Under the pieces are notes generated by a model. That model was not told the DNA's origin. It saw only the letters and a list, made by a program, of their open reading frames with translations, and searched no databases. Positions 8,167 through 19,301 of a DNA stretch of 50,410 nt are shown piece after piece (positions within the stretch are counted from its first letter, which is position 1; each line of letters begins with the position of its first letter). The stretch covers positions 1-50,410 of the forward strand of contig CALIUY010000051.1 in assembly GCA_938048455.1 (NCBI GenBank), given 5' to 3'. This DNA comes from an uncultured Desulfobacterales bacterium (GTDB lineage: Bacteria > Desulfobacterota > Desulfobacteria > Desulfobacterales > SpSt-501). The position numbers and the translations under genes were made by a program.

Positions 8167-8820
8167 CTAGCTGCGGATCTTGCGGCGGCCGAGGGCGGAG
8201 AGGCCGAAAAGCCCCAGGCCGAGAAGCAGGAAGGTCGTCGGCTCGGGCACCATGGCCAGAACATCCTGCCGGTTTACATTCCCTTCCTTAATGTTCAGGA
8301 TAACCACGTTGTCGATATCGGAACCCTTACCGGAAACACCGCTACCGGTGAGCAAACCGAAAAGAGTGGTGTCAAAAAAACTTGTCTGAGAAGAGGGAAT
8401 GTCCCAGCCCATCCATTTCCAGATCGCGCCCTGGAGGGTGCGCTCTTTTAGGGCGTCGCCGTATGCAAAGCCCGTAAAAAGATCATCCAGCTTGCCGACC
8501 CGATAGTTGTAGTAAAGATACTTGACTTCATCGGAAAGGTTTTTGCCCGAAAGTACGGTTGCCGATCCGATCCCTCCCACCGTGTAGGCCGTCCCGAAGG
8601 TGAGGGTTTCGGTCAATTCGACGCAGAAGGTGGCAAAGGAATAGCTGCCGTTCACGGTGGCGGTATAGGGGCCCCCGATGTAGCTGCCCGACCTTCCGTA
8701 AATATCCGTAAATTTGATCCCGTCACCCACTGCGATCGGGGTTGCCTGGGCGGGAGCGATGAAGGCCCCGATCAGTAAAAGCGTCGTCATCAGTGCTGCT
8801 GAAAACCACTTCCCTTTCAT
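8167..8820 (-). CDS. PEP-CTERM sorted surface protein with thioester-like domain
   Basis: 217 residues. It has a signal peptide (Lys at 2 and 4, hydrophobic core 8-22, likely cleavage after AQA at about 26) and a C-terminal sorting tail: VPEPT, then about 18 hydrophobic residues, then GRRKIRS. Proteins of this type are exported and processed by an exosortase (EpsH/XrtA type), usually in exopolysaccharide-producing Gram-negatives. The mature part has a single cysteine, C66 in FCVEL, and a Q130 in LQGAIW. This pairing resembles thioester (TED-like) adhesive domains. AGGGAGGA lies 6-7 bases before the ATG. A sigma54 promoter lies at 8884-8899 and a strong terminator follows. No exosortase gene is in the window. 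Confidence 0.88.
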   Translation of the reverse strand: MKGKWFSAALMTTLLLIGAFIAPAQATPIAVGDGIKFTDIYGRSGSYIGGPYTATVNGSYSFATFCVELTETLTFGTAYTVGGIGSATVLSGKNLSDEVKYLYYNYRVGKLDDLFTGFAYGDALKERTLQGAIWKWMGWDIPSSQTSFFDTTLFGLLTGSGVSGKGSDIDNVVILNIKEGNVNRQDVLAMVPEPTTFLLLGLGLFGLSALGRRKIRS

Positions 8821-9213
8821 TTTTGATCCTCCCTTTCAATGTTTTGCTTTTTCGCGGCTTATCGGCCGCTCAATAATGTTTACAGCAATGTTTGTGCCGT
8901 TATAATCCTCCGGACTCTTAAATTGAAAAAACAATAGATATCAATATCTTGAAAATGATATCTGAATCTCTTCGCGATGTGGGCGCACTAACTTGTGAAA
9001 ATAAATACACATTGATGGATAGTTTATGTAAAAAACAGTGGAGCGCACTTTCTCATTTTTTTACTGGCAGGGATTCCGCAGAGTGCACATGAGCAATTTC
9101 AAACTTGTCATCGGAAAGAAAAGGTGCTGCCGGGAACATTCCACCATACGGTGGTTGAAAAATATAACCTAATAAATTCTGATTCTTATAGACTAATAAT
9201 CTGGGCCTCGGAA
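8821..9213. other. AT-rich divergent regulatory region with dyads
   Basis: No gene is visible. This stretch is clearly more AT-rich than its surroundings. It separates two divergent sigma54-promoted genes and contains several inverted repeats: AGATATC 8936-8942 with GATATCT 8957-8963, AGTG-N5-CACT at about 9037-9049, and CCACC 9141-9145 with GGTGG 9150-9154. GCGCACT occurs twice, at 8983-8989 and 9043-9049, exactly 60 bases apart. These are candidate upstream activator sites for the sigma54 activator encoded at 11162-12541. Confidence 0.5.
8884..8899 (-). promoter_or_regulatory. sigma54 (-24/-12) promoter of the PEP-CTERM gene
   Basis: On the minus strand the element reads CGGCAC-N5-TTGCT, matching TGGCAC-N5-TTGCW at all but the first base, with the required 10 bases between GG and GC. 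It lies 64 bases upstream of the PEP-CTERM start codon, giving a short leader. Confidence 0.75.
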
Positions 9214-9229
9214 TGGCATAACGATTGCT
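9214..9229 (+). promoter_or_regulatory. sigma54 (-24/-12) promoter upstream of the riboswitch
   Basis: TGGCAT-N5-TTGCT, one mismatch from TGGCAC-N5-TTGCW, with exact GG-GC spacing. The expected transcription start is near 9240, about 10 bases before the c-di-GMP-I aptamer, so the promoter is placed correctly to make a transcript starting with the riboswitch. Confidence 0.78.
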
Positions 9230-9251
9230 TTGAAGCGAGTTCGAGTTTTCA

Positions 9252-9353
9252 CCTGCGCCTGAAAAGGGCAAACCAGCCGAAAGGCTGGGACGCAAAGCCA
9301 CCGGCCTACCTCCTGCGCTTGCAGGATAAGGCGGCGGGGCTGCCGGGCGGAGG
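9252..9353 (+). promoter_or_regulatory. c-di-GMP-I (GEMM) riboswitch aptamer
   Basis: The conserved core is seen directly. GGGCAAACC is followed by a GAAA-capped hairpin (9274-9287), then GGGACGCAAAGCC and CCGGCCTA, then a P3 helix (CTCCTGC/GCAGGA) with the CCTA...TAAGG tetraloop receptor, then GGCGGCGGGGCTGCC matching the conserved 3' part. P1 can form between 9252-9260 and 9345-9353 with one mismatch. The ligand-contact position equivalent to G20 of the Vibrio Vc2 aptamer is G, as in c-di-GMP binders, not A as in the cGAMP-binding variant. The aptamer sits between a sigma54 promoter and a secreted surface-protein gene, the usual type of target. Confidence 0.92.
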
Positions 9354-9407
9354 CGGCACCTCAAGCGCGTGCCGGACCTCAGCCGGCCTGCTTGCGAGGT
9401 GTCCGCC
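9352..9407 (+). promoter_or_regulatory. riboswitch expression platform: RBS-sequestering hairpin
   Basis: GGCGG-CACCTC (9352-9362) can pair with GAGGTG-T-CCGCC (9396-9407), 11 base pairs with one bulged T. GAGGTG at 9396-9401 is the only plausible Shine-Dalgarno for the ATG at 9411. The 5' strand of the hairpin shares 9352-9353 with aptamer stem P1, so ligand binding and hairpin formation may compete. This suggests translational control; the direction (on or off) cannot be settled from sequence. Confidence 0.6.
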
Positions 9408-11161
9408 CCCATGAGATCCGTCGATGCCCGATCCGGAAAGCTTGCCCGCAACCTGCTCTTCTTTTCCCTGCTCTTGGTTTCGCTTCTGATCGCGGTCTGG
9501 TCGCAGGCGGCCGAAGTGACGCTCGCCTGGGACGCGAACACGGAGTCCGACCTTGCCGGCTACCGCATCCATTACGGCACCGCGAGCGGCTCCTACGCCG
9601 TCCGCCTCGACGTGGGCAATGTCACCACCTTCCGGGTGATGGGGCTCTCGGAGGGGACGACCTACTATTTCGCGGCCACGGCCTACAGCACGACCGGCGA
9701 GGAGAGCGGCTATTCCAATGAGGTGAGCCACACCGTCCCGACGGCGAACCGCCCCCCTTCAACTCCTCAGCCTCCCGCCGGACCTTCCGAAATTCCGGTG
9801 GGATCCGCGGCCGCCTTCACGGCCGCGGCCGCGGACCCGGACGGCGACCCCGTCGAGTTTCGTTTCGACTGGGGGGAGGGCGCGGTCTCCGGCTGGGGGG
9901 GCTCCTCCCGGTCGCATTCCTACACCCAAGCGGGCTCTTTCTGTGTCCGCGCCCAGGCGCGGGATGGAAAAGGGGCGCTTTCCTCCTGGTCGGCCTGCGC
10001 CGGGCTTGCCGTTTTTTCCGCGCCGCCGCCCGTCGACCGCGACGGAGACGGGGTCCCCGATGTCGAGGATGCCTTCCCCGAGGACCCCTCCGAATGGGCC
10101 GATAGCAACGGCAACGGAATCGGCGACAACGCCGAAGCCGGGGTTGCCGCCCTTCTCCCCCCGGCTCCGGTGCCGCTCTTTCCCGCCGAAGGCGAGGAGG
10201 TAGAGGCTCCGCCCGAGTTCGAAACCGCCCCCTTCCGGCCCGGCGCCGCCGGCAGCCCCCATCTTCGCACCCGCTGGCAGGTCTTCGGCGAGGAGGACGA
10301 GCGGATCGTCTTCGATTTCACGAGCGAAACCGCACTGACCGCGATCCGCCTGCCCAAGCTCACTCTGGTGGAGGGGACCCCTTACTGCTGGCGGGCGCAG
10401 TTCGTCGATGCCGCAAACCGGGCCTCGGAGTGGTCGCCCTGCACCGCTTTCCGCACGGCCGTGAGCGGACGCGATGCGAACGCCGACGGCATCCCCGACG
10501 ACCAGGAGCCGCCGCCCAACGCCGATCTCGATCGCAACGGGATCCCCGACCGGCAGGAGAGCGCCATCCGCACGGTGCGGATGGAGGGATCAAACGTCCT
10601 GATCGGGGTGAGCATCCGCGAGAGCGCCACCGCCGTCGCCGTCGAGGCGGTCGAATCCGAGGACCCCGGCCGCGAGGGCGGCTATGCGGACGGCAAACCG
10701 CGGCGCATGCCCTTCGGCCTGATCAATTTCCGGATCGCGGTGGCGAATCCCGGGGACGCCGCGATCGTGAAGCTCCATTTTTCGGAGCCGGTTCCGCGGC
10801 GCGGCCGCTGGTACAAGTACAACCCGATCGAAGAGCGCTGGGTCGACTTCTCGGCCTACACGAAATTCTCCGCCGACCGCCGCACGATGACCCTGAGTCT
10901 CAGGGACGGCGGCGCGGGCGATGCCGACGGCACGGCAAACGGCGTGATCGTGGACCCGGCGGGTATCGTCGAGGTGGAGGAGGAAGGGGTTTCGGCCGCG
11001 GCGGGAGGAAGCTCCTGCTTCATCGGGGCGGCCGCGGATCACGATGCGGTGGGCCGGAAGAGGATCGCCTGGTCGGCCCTGGCGCTCGTGCTCGCGATGC
11101 TGGCCCGGGAAACCCGGTCGCGGCGCCGATCCGTACGCGGGATTTGCCCCGCCTCCGGCGT

Positions 11162-12541
<1,380 letters not shown>

Positions 12542-12546
12542 CGGCG

Positions 12547-13539
<993 letters not shown>

Positions 13540-13631
13540 ACGCTCTGGGGCCCGGTCTTCTTCCGTCGGCTCCGGCCCCGGCTCCTTTCTTCACTATCGT
13601 CCGGCGGCGTCGTTTTCTTGAAGGATCCCCG

Positions 13632-15347
13632 TCAGATGAAACCCCGCTGGCCCAAGTAGAGGAGGATCTCCTGAGCGGCCTCGTCCGGGGTGATCGCGCT
13701 GGTGTCGATCCGCACCTCGGGGGCTTCGGGTTCCTCGTAAGGGTCGTCGATCCCGGTGTAGCCCTTGATCAAACCGGCCCGCGCTTTGGCGTACATCCCT
13801 TTGCGATCGCGGCTTTCGCAGACGGCGAGCGGGGTGGCGACATGGACCTCGACGAAGCCGCCGTAGGCTTCGATCATGCGGCGCACCTCGAGACGGGTCT
13901 TCGCGTAGGGGGCGATCGGCGCGCAGATGGCGATGCCGCGGTTCTTGGTGATCTCGGAGGCGACAAAGCCGATGCGGCGCACGTTCACGTCGCGGTGCTC
14001 CTTCGAAAAGGACAGCTCGCTCGAGAGGTGCCGACGCACGATGTCGCCGTCGAGCAGGGTCACCGGCCGGTCGCCGCGTTCGAGAAATTTGGCGTAGAGG
14101 ATGCGCGCGATGGTCGATTTGCCGGCTCCCGAAAGTCCGGTCATGAAGATCGTGAACCCCTGGCGGCCGGGCGGCGGGTAGGCTTTCTCGAGTTCGGCGA
14201 CGACCTCGGGAAAGGTCGCCCAGTCCGGAATGCGCCTTCCCTCGCGCACGCGGCGGCGGATGTCGGTGCCGGAGAGGGAGATGCTCTGCACTCCCGGCGG
14301 GACCTGGTCCACGGGGCGGAACTCGTCTTCGAAGGGGAGGTAGACCATCTCCGGAAAGGAGAGGATCTCGATTCCGATCTCGGCGGCGTGGGCCTCGAGC
14401 ACGCGGCAGGCGTCGTCGCTGCCGTAGTAGGGCCTGCCGCTCGGGTCACAGCCGGGACCGGCGTGATCGCGGCCGGCGATGAAGTGCGTGCAGCCGAAGT
14501 TGCGGCAGACGATGGCGTGGAGTAACGCCTCGCGCGGCCCGGAGAGGCGCATCGCGAGAGGAAGAAGGCTCAGGAGGTAAGCATCCGAGGGGTAGTGGCG
14601 GGCGACCTGGCGGTAGCAGCGCACGCGCGTGTAATGGTCGAAGTCGCCGGGCTTGGTCATCCCCGCGACCGGAAGCAGCAGGAGATTCGCCCGCGCCTTG
14701 CGCATGGCGCGGATCGTCATCTCGAACTGCGGCCGGTGGATCGGGTTCTCGGTGACGAAACCCGCCATGCGCTTCCAGTTGAGCTTGCGCGCCGCCGCGC
14801 GCACCTCGAGCGGGCTGAGCCGGAACGAGCGGAAGTCGTAGTGCACGGGGAGGCTTGCCACCTCGAGGCTCCCGCCGATGTAGAAATCCCCCGTGTGTCG
14901 GAGCAGGTATTCGGCTCCGGGGTGGGAGGGATCCTCGGTGCCGTAGACAAGCAGGGCCTCGCGGCGGCGATCGACCGGCCAGATGTCCTCGATGTGCAGG
15001 ATCGCCAGGAGCACCCCTTCGGGGTCGCGCAGCGCCGCCGACTGGCCGGCCTCGAGCTTGCGGGAGAGCACGGCGGGAACGTCGAGGCAGATCGGGATCG
15101 GCCAGAGGGTCCCGTCCTGCAAGCGCATGCGGTCGAGAACCGGCTCGTAGTCGGCGCGGGTCATGAAGCCGCGAAGGGGGCTGAAGGCCCCGGTCGCCAA
15201 AAGCTCCACATCGCAAAGCTGGCGGTCGTTCAGGGGGATGTCGGGCAGCTCGGCGGCGATCGACCGGAGCAACGCCGCGCGCTCGGGCGCCGCGAGCAGC
15301 TCGACGAGCGGCACGGGGCGATCGGATGCGGGTTCGTTTGCCGGCAT
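13632..15347 (-). CDS. ATP sulfurylase-APS kinase fusion with altered sulfurylase site
   Basis: 571 residues, the usual length of bifunctional sulfate adenylyltransferase/adenylylsulfate kinases (about 570). Residues 1-390 are ATP sulfurylase-like, with PVAGMTKPGD, LPLAMR and GRDHAGPG conserved as in fungal enzymes. Residues 395-571 are APS kinase, with P-loop GLSGAGKST, FSKEHRDVN and the DRKGMYAKAR region intact. The product would be PAPS, used for sulfation or assimilation. The sulfurylase signature, normally QTRNPxHRAH, reads VTENPIHRPQ (198-207): Gln, Arg and the second His are replaced while Asn and the first His stay. The ATG at 15347 is chosen on family length; a longer frame to 15470 would run into the divergent U32 gene. 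galE follows 92 bases downstream. Confidence 0.85.
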   Translation of the reverse strand: MPANEPASDRPVPLVELLAAPERAALLRSIAAELPDIPLNDRQLCDVELLATGAFSPLRGFMTRADYEPVLDRMRLQDGTLWPIPICLDVPAVLSRKLEAGQSAALRDPEGVLLAILHIEDIWPVDRRREALLVYGTEDPSHPGAEYLLRHTGDFYIGGSLEVASLPVHYDFRSFRLSPLEVRAAARKLNWKRMAGFVTENPIHRPQFEMTIRAMRKARANLLLLPVAGMTKPGDFDHYTRVRCYRQVARHYPSDAYLLSLLPLAMRLSGPREALLHAIVCRNFGCTHFIAGRDHAGPGCDPSGRPYYGSDDACRVLEAHAAEIGIEILSFPEMVYLPFEDEFRPVDQVPPGVQSISLSGTDIRRRVREGRRIPDWATFPEVVAELEKAYPPPGRQGFTIFMTGLSGAGKSTIARILYAKFLERGDRPVTLLDGDIVRRHLSSELSFSKEHRDVNVRRIGFVASEITKNRGIAICAPIAPYAKTRLEVRRMIEAYGGFVEVHVATPLAVCESRDRKGMYAKARAGLIKGYTGIDDPYEEPEAPEVRIDTSAITPDEAAQEILLYLGQRGFI

Positions 15348-15468
15348 GGGCGGCTGTTCCCTCTCTTGCGGTAGGCCTTCGTGATAACTTTTACGCATAT
15401 CATAGCCGGAGCCCCGGACAAAAGCGCCGATTTGACATTCGCGGGGTGCTGCGGGAGAACAGGGCGCC

Positions 15469-17454
15469 ATGGGCGTTTCCGGTCACAAGCCCCTGATCCT
15501 CGCCCCGGCGGGCGGCCGGGAGTCCTTTCTGGCGGCACTCGCCGCCGGCGCGGAGGGGATCTACTGCGGGCTCAAAGCGTTTTCGGCGCGCATGGAGGCG
15601 CGCAATTTCGGCCCGGAGGAGCTCCGGGACCTGACCGCCCTCGCGCACGGGGAGGGGGCGCGCGTTTTCGTCACCCTGAACACGCTGCTTGCGGCCTCCG
15701 AACTCGAACCCGTGGGCCGCCTGCTCGAGCAGCTGGGCCGATTCGTGCGGCCCGACGGGGTGATCGTCCAGGATCTCGCCCTGGCGGCGCTTGTCCGGCA
15801 GACGGGCTTTGCGGGCGAGGTCCACTGGTCGACGCTCGCCAACGTGAGTTTTTCCGCGGCGCTCGGCTTTCTCGCCGCCAGGCTTCCCGCCCACGCCGTC
15901 GTCCTGCCGCGCGAGCTCACGATCGAGGAGATCCGGCTGGCGGCGGCGGCCTGCCCGCCGGGGCTGAAGCTCGAAGTTTTCGTCCACGGCGCTCTCTGCT
16001 ACGGAGTCTCGGGGCGCTGCTACTGGAGCAGCTATCTCGGCGGGAAAAGCGGGCTGCGGGGCCGCTGTGTGCAGCCCTGCCGCCGGCTCTACCGGCAGGG
16101 GGAGGGGGCGGCGGCGCGGCATTTCTCCTGCCTCGATCTCGAACTCGAGGTCCTCTCCAAGGTGCTCCTCCGCTTGCCGCAAGTCGCCGCCTGGAAGATC
16201 GAGGGCAGGAAAAAGGGGCCGCACTACGTGCACGCGACGGTCTCGGCCTACCGGCTCATCCGCGACCATGCCGGCGACCGCGCCGCCCAGCGCGAAGCGC
16301 GGCGGCTCCTCGCGCTCTCCCTGGGCCGTCCGGGGAGCCATTCTCTTTTTCTTCCCCAGCGGCCGCAAAACCCTTTGCCCGCGGACGGCCGCACGGGATC
16401 GGGCTTGTTTTTGGGGCCGCTCAAGGGCGCGCCGGGCAGGCTGTTCCTCAAGCCGCGGATCGCGCTTTTTCCCGGGGATCTCCTGCGCGTCGGCTTCGAA
16501 GACACCCCCGGCCACCGGATCGAGCGCGTGGGCCGCGCCCTTCCCGCAGGCGGACGGCTCGTCCTCGCGGCGGAAAAGGGCCCGGCTCCGCCCAAGGGGA
16601 CCCCGGTCTTCCTCATCGACCGCCGCGAGGAGGGGTTGAAAAAGGCGATCGGCGCGCGGGAAGAAAAGCTTTCCCGCGAAAGCGACCCCGTTCCCGCTTC
16701 CGATTTCCGGATCAAGCCGCCGCGGGCCGCGACCGCAAGCTCACAACAAGGGAAAGTTCGGCAGGAGATCGTCACCCGCAGCCCGCGGGCCGCCGCCCGG
16801 GGAAAAGGCGGCGGAGCCTGGCTCGAGCCCGGCGAAGCCGGTCTCTGGGAAGGGATCGATCCCGCCCGCCTGCGGCCCTGGCTGCCGCCGGTTTTCTTTC
16901 CCGCCGAGGAGGATCGGCTGCGGGAGACGCTGCAGGGGCTGATCGAGCGCGGTTTCCGCCGTTTCGTCTTGAACGCCCCCTGGCAGGCGGCGCTCTTTCC
17001 CCGAGAGCCCGCGGGGCTGTCGCTGTGGGCCGGGCCTTTCTGCAACCTCGCCAACCCGCTCGCTCTCGAGATGGCGGCGGAGCTCGGTTTTGACGGCGCG
17101 ATCGTCTCTCCGGAGCTCCCCGCGGCCGACGCCCTTCGGCTTCCGCGTCGCAGCCCGATTCCGCTCGGCATCGTGACCGCCGGGCTCTGGCCGCTTTGCC
17201 TCTCGCGCCTTGCGCCGCCGAGGCTTTTCCCGCAGAAGGCCTTCCGCAGTCCGAAGGGGGAAGAGGCCTGGTGGGTGCGCCGGGGGGGGCTGGTCTGGGT
17301 CTATCCCGACTGGAGGCTTGATCTGCGGGCGGAGGAGGAAAGGCTGCGGCGGGCCGGATATCGTCTTTTTGTCGAGCTCGCGGAGCCCGTTCCCGTCGGC
17401 GTGCGGCTCAAGGCGCGGCCCGGGCGCTTCAACTGGGACGGCTCCTGGCCGTGA
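15469..17454 (+). CDS. peptidase U32-family protein (tRNA/rRNA hydroxylation type)
   Basis: 661 residues. It has the U32 N-terminal APAGGRESFLAAL segment with AGAEGIYCGL and the family signature at about 165-195 (FVHGALCYGVSGRCY, then GLRGRCVQPCR), containing the conserved cysteines thought to bind an iron-sulfur cluster. Bacterial U32 proteins such as RlhA and TrhP hydroxylate rRNA or tRNA pyrimidines using prephenate; others are called collagenases. The second half is longer and less conserved, with a Pro/Arg-rich linker near 400-450. It diverges from the sat/apsK gene with a 121-base spacer and converges on the zinc-ribbon sensor gene, whose stop is 4 bases away. Confidence 0.83.
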   Translation: MGVSGHKPLILAPAGGRESFLAALAAGAEGIYCGLKAFSARMEARNFGPEELRDLTALAHGEGARVFVTLNTLLAASELEPVGRLLEQLGRFVRPDGVIVQDLALAALVRQTGFAGEVHWSTLANVSFSAALGFLAARLPAHAVVLPRELTIEEIRLAAAACPPGLKLEVFVHGALCYGVSGRCYWSSYLGGKSGLRGRCVQPCRRLYRQGEGAAARHFSCLDLELEVLSKVLLRLPQVAAWKIEGRKKGPHYVHATVSAYRLIRDHAGDRAAQREARRLLALSLGRPGSHSLFLPQRPQNPLPADGRTGSGLFLGPLKGAPGRLFLKPRIALFPGDLLRVGFEDTPGHRIERVGRALPAGGRLVLAAEKGPAPPKGTPVFLIDRREEGLKKAIGAREEKLSRESDPVPASDFRIKPPRAATASSQQGKVRQEIVTRSPRAAARGKGGGAWLEPGEAGLWEGIDPARLRPWLPPVFFPAEEDRLRETLQGLIERGFRRFVLNAPWQAALFPREPAGLSLWAGPFCNLANPLALEMAAELGFDGAIVSPELPAADALRLPRRSPIPLGIVTAGLWPLCLSRLAPPRLFPQKAFRSPKGEEAWWVRRGGLVWVYPDWRLDLRAEEERLRRAGYRLFVELAEPVPVGVRLKARPGRFNWDGSWP

Positions 17455-17458
17455 GGTC

Positions 17459-18805
17459 TCAGCGTTTTTTCCTGAGCCGCGCGATCGCCAGCGCCAGGCT
17501 CGTCTGCAACCGCTCGATCGCCTGGGCGAGGATCCCGATCTCGTCCGCGGAGCGCACTTCGATCTTCACGTTCAGGTCCCCCAGGCTCATGCGTTCGGCC
17601 GCCTGCGTCAGATGAAGGATCGGCCGAATCAGGCTGCGGGCGGCGAACCAGGCGACCACCGCGGCGAGCAGGGCCGTGATGGCGAGAAGCGCGTAGGCGA
17701 AATGGCGGAGCAGGGTGAGCTCCTCGTAGACCTCGGCTTCCTCCTGAACGAGCGCGAGCACCCAGCCGAGCCCGGTTTTGCGCGCATGCCCGAGCTGGGG
17801 CCGGCCGGTTTCGTCGGTGAAGGAGGCGGTGAGCGTCGTCCAGCCTTTTTTCTTGAACTCGGCCACCAGCGGGTGCCCCCCGAGATTTTCCCGTTTCAGC
17901 ACGCGGTGCTTTTCGGGGTGGGCGATCACGAAGCCCTGCTCGTCCAAGAGAAAGGCGCCGCCCGTTCCGCCCCGTTTCCAGGCCGCGATGTGGCGCGAGA
18001 TCTCCTCGACGGTCATCGCCGCGGCCACCACCCCGACGATGCGCTCGCCGTCGCGGACCGGCACCGCGATCACGAGGGCCGGCACGTTCGACGTGCGGCC
18101 GATCACCGTCTGCCAGGCCATCTGCCGCCCGGCAAGGACGTCTTTCACGTACTGCCGGTCGGCGTAACTCACGAGTCCCTCGCGGTCGCTTCGGGCCACG
18201 TTCATCCCGTCCGGACCTACGGTGAAGACGAGGTACATCCAGGGGTACTCGCGGGCGATGGCGCGCAGCAGCGGCTCCTGCTGGCCGCGATTCATGGAGC
18301 GGATCTCGGGCATGGCCGCCGCCATGCGCAGAACGGCGAAGTTCGACTGCGTCCAGGCGTCCAGGCGGTCGGAGAGCCCCTTTCCCGCCTCGACGAGGAT
18401 CGCCTCGGCGTCGGCGCGCATGCGGGCCGAGGACTCGCGGAAGGTGACCCACCAGAAGAGCGCAAAGGGGACGATCCCCACGAGCAGCATGAAGACGAGC
18501 GTTTTGCCGAAGATCCCGAAACGGGGCCGGCTGCGCGGGTAGGCGGCATCGGAGAAAGCCGCATCCCGGGCGGGGGCGGCGTCCGGGGCTTGGGGTTCGG
18601 AAGCGGGGAGGGCGGGCGCGGTTTGAACTTCGGGGGCGGAGGCGTCGCTCGGCGGGGCAGAGGGTTCTTGCGCCGGCGGCCGGGGTTTGCGCACGGTGAG
18701 AAGCTTCCCGCAGGCCTTGCAGGCGACCTGCGCCACATCGACCTTCATGCGCGTTTCGTCCACGCGGTAGCGCTTGCCGCAGGAGGCACAGAGAACGTCG
18801 ATCAT
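17459..18805 (-). CDS. zinc-ribbon/Cache/HAMP membrane sensor without output domain
   Basis: 448 residues. The cytoplasmic N-terminus is an MJ0042-type zinc ribbon (C6, C9, C29, C32), then a Pro/Ala-rich linker (40-90). A transmembrane helix lies at about 96-120, followed by a periplasmic double-Cache-like sensor (120-365, with VARSDREGLVSYADR and AVPVRDGERIVGVV segments), a second helix (365-390) and a HAMP domain (390-440). The protein stops right after HAMP with RLRKKR; there is no kinase, methyl-accepting or cyclase domain. Its start overlaps the stop of the 18802-19290 gene by 4 bases. The Cache type binds small molecules in the family at large. How the signal leaves the protein is unknown; the partner genes are candidates. 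Confidence 0.82.
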   Translation of the reverse strand: MIDVLCASCGKRYRVDETRMKVDVAQVACKACGKLLTVRKPRPPAQEPSAPPSDASAPEVQTAPALPASEPQAPDAAPARDAAFSDAAYPRSRPRFGIFGKTLVFMLLVGIVPFALFWWVTFRESSARMRADAEAILVEAGKGLSDRLDAWTQSNFAVLRMAAAMPEIRSMNRGQQEPLLRAIAREYPWMYLVFTVGPDGMNVARSDREGLVSYADRQYVKDVLAGRQMAWQTVIGRTSNVPALVIAVPVRDGERIVGVVAAAMTVEEISRHIAAWKRGGTGGAFLLDEQGFVIAHPEKHRVLKRENLGGHPLVAEFKKKGWTTLTASFTDETGRPQLGHARKTGLGWVLALVQEEAEVYEELTLLRHFAYALLAITALLAAVVAWFAARSLIRPILHLTQAAERMSLGDLNVKIEVRSADEIGILAQAIERLQTSLALAIARLRKKR

Positions 18806-19290
18806 CTTCGGTCTCCCGGTTCCGCCGTTTGCGGGTGGATCAGGGGAAGGATCGCCTTCTGGAAGGCGATCCGTTTGCGTTCCGCGGGGATTTCGCGGGC
18901 AAGGGATTCGACGAGTTCGGCGGCGCGCTCGGGGGCGATCCCCCCTTCGGCGCCGGGGATCCGCGCCATGTGCTCCTCGAGGAGCAGGGCGGCGATCGGG
19001 CCGACGGCGCGCGCGAGCTCGATTTGCAGGCGATCGAAGAAGGCCTTGCCCAGAAGAGGGTGCCCCGTGCGGACGACTTCGACCAGGCCCTGATCGAGAA
19101 GCTTTTTCAGGGCGCGCTTGAAGGAGGCGGCGTCCAGGTCCACTTCCGCGGCGATCCGGTAGAGGCTTTTTTCCCCCTCGATCGCCAAGAGCAGGCGGAT
19201 CATGTCCGCATCGAGGGAGACCCCTTCGGCCCCGGCTTGGATCGTCTTGCGGAGGCGGATCCCTGCGGCGGTGGTGGAGGTGAGATCCAT
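18802..19290 (-). CDS. winged-helix-like conserved protein of sensor operon
   Basis: 162 residues, no firmly recognised family. Residues 20-75 look like a winged helix (MIRLLLAIEGEKSLYRIAAEVDLDAASFKRALKKL split over helices, then a VEVVRTGHP wing). The C-terminal half is helical (HMARIPGAEG... ERAAELVESL) and resembles helical domains found with Cache/PAS sensors in deltaproteobacteria. No transmembrane segment. It lies in the middle of a three-gene unit, 11 bases after the preceding stop and overlapping the membrane sensor by 4 bases, so coupled expression is likely. It could receive the signal from the sensor and bind DNA or another protein, but that is inference. Confidence 0.65.
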   Translation of the reverse strand: MDLTSTTAAGIRLRKTIQAGAEGVSLDADMIRLLLAIEGEKSLYRIAAEVDLDAASFKRALKKLLDQGLVEVVRTGHPLLGKAFFDRLQIELARAVGPIAALLLEEHMARIPGAEGGIAPERAAELVESLAREIPAERKRIAFQKAILPLIHPQTAEPGDRR

Positions 19291-19301
19291 CGCCGCGCCG
19301 C

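Noticed and set aside
9252-9353. cGAMP-specific variant of the riboswitch
   Set aside because: The specificity position equivalent to G20 is G, as in c-di-GMP binders, although binding itself was not tested.
9369-9410. ATG 9369 as start of the surface protein
   Set aside because: It lies inside the riboswitch expression platform and gives a non-signal-peptide leader; ATG 9411 is followed by a normal signal peptide.
15348-15470. N-terminal extension of the sulfurylase fusion
   Set aside because: It would overlap the divergent U32 gene start, and family length fits the ATG at 15347.
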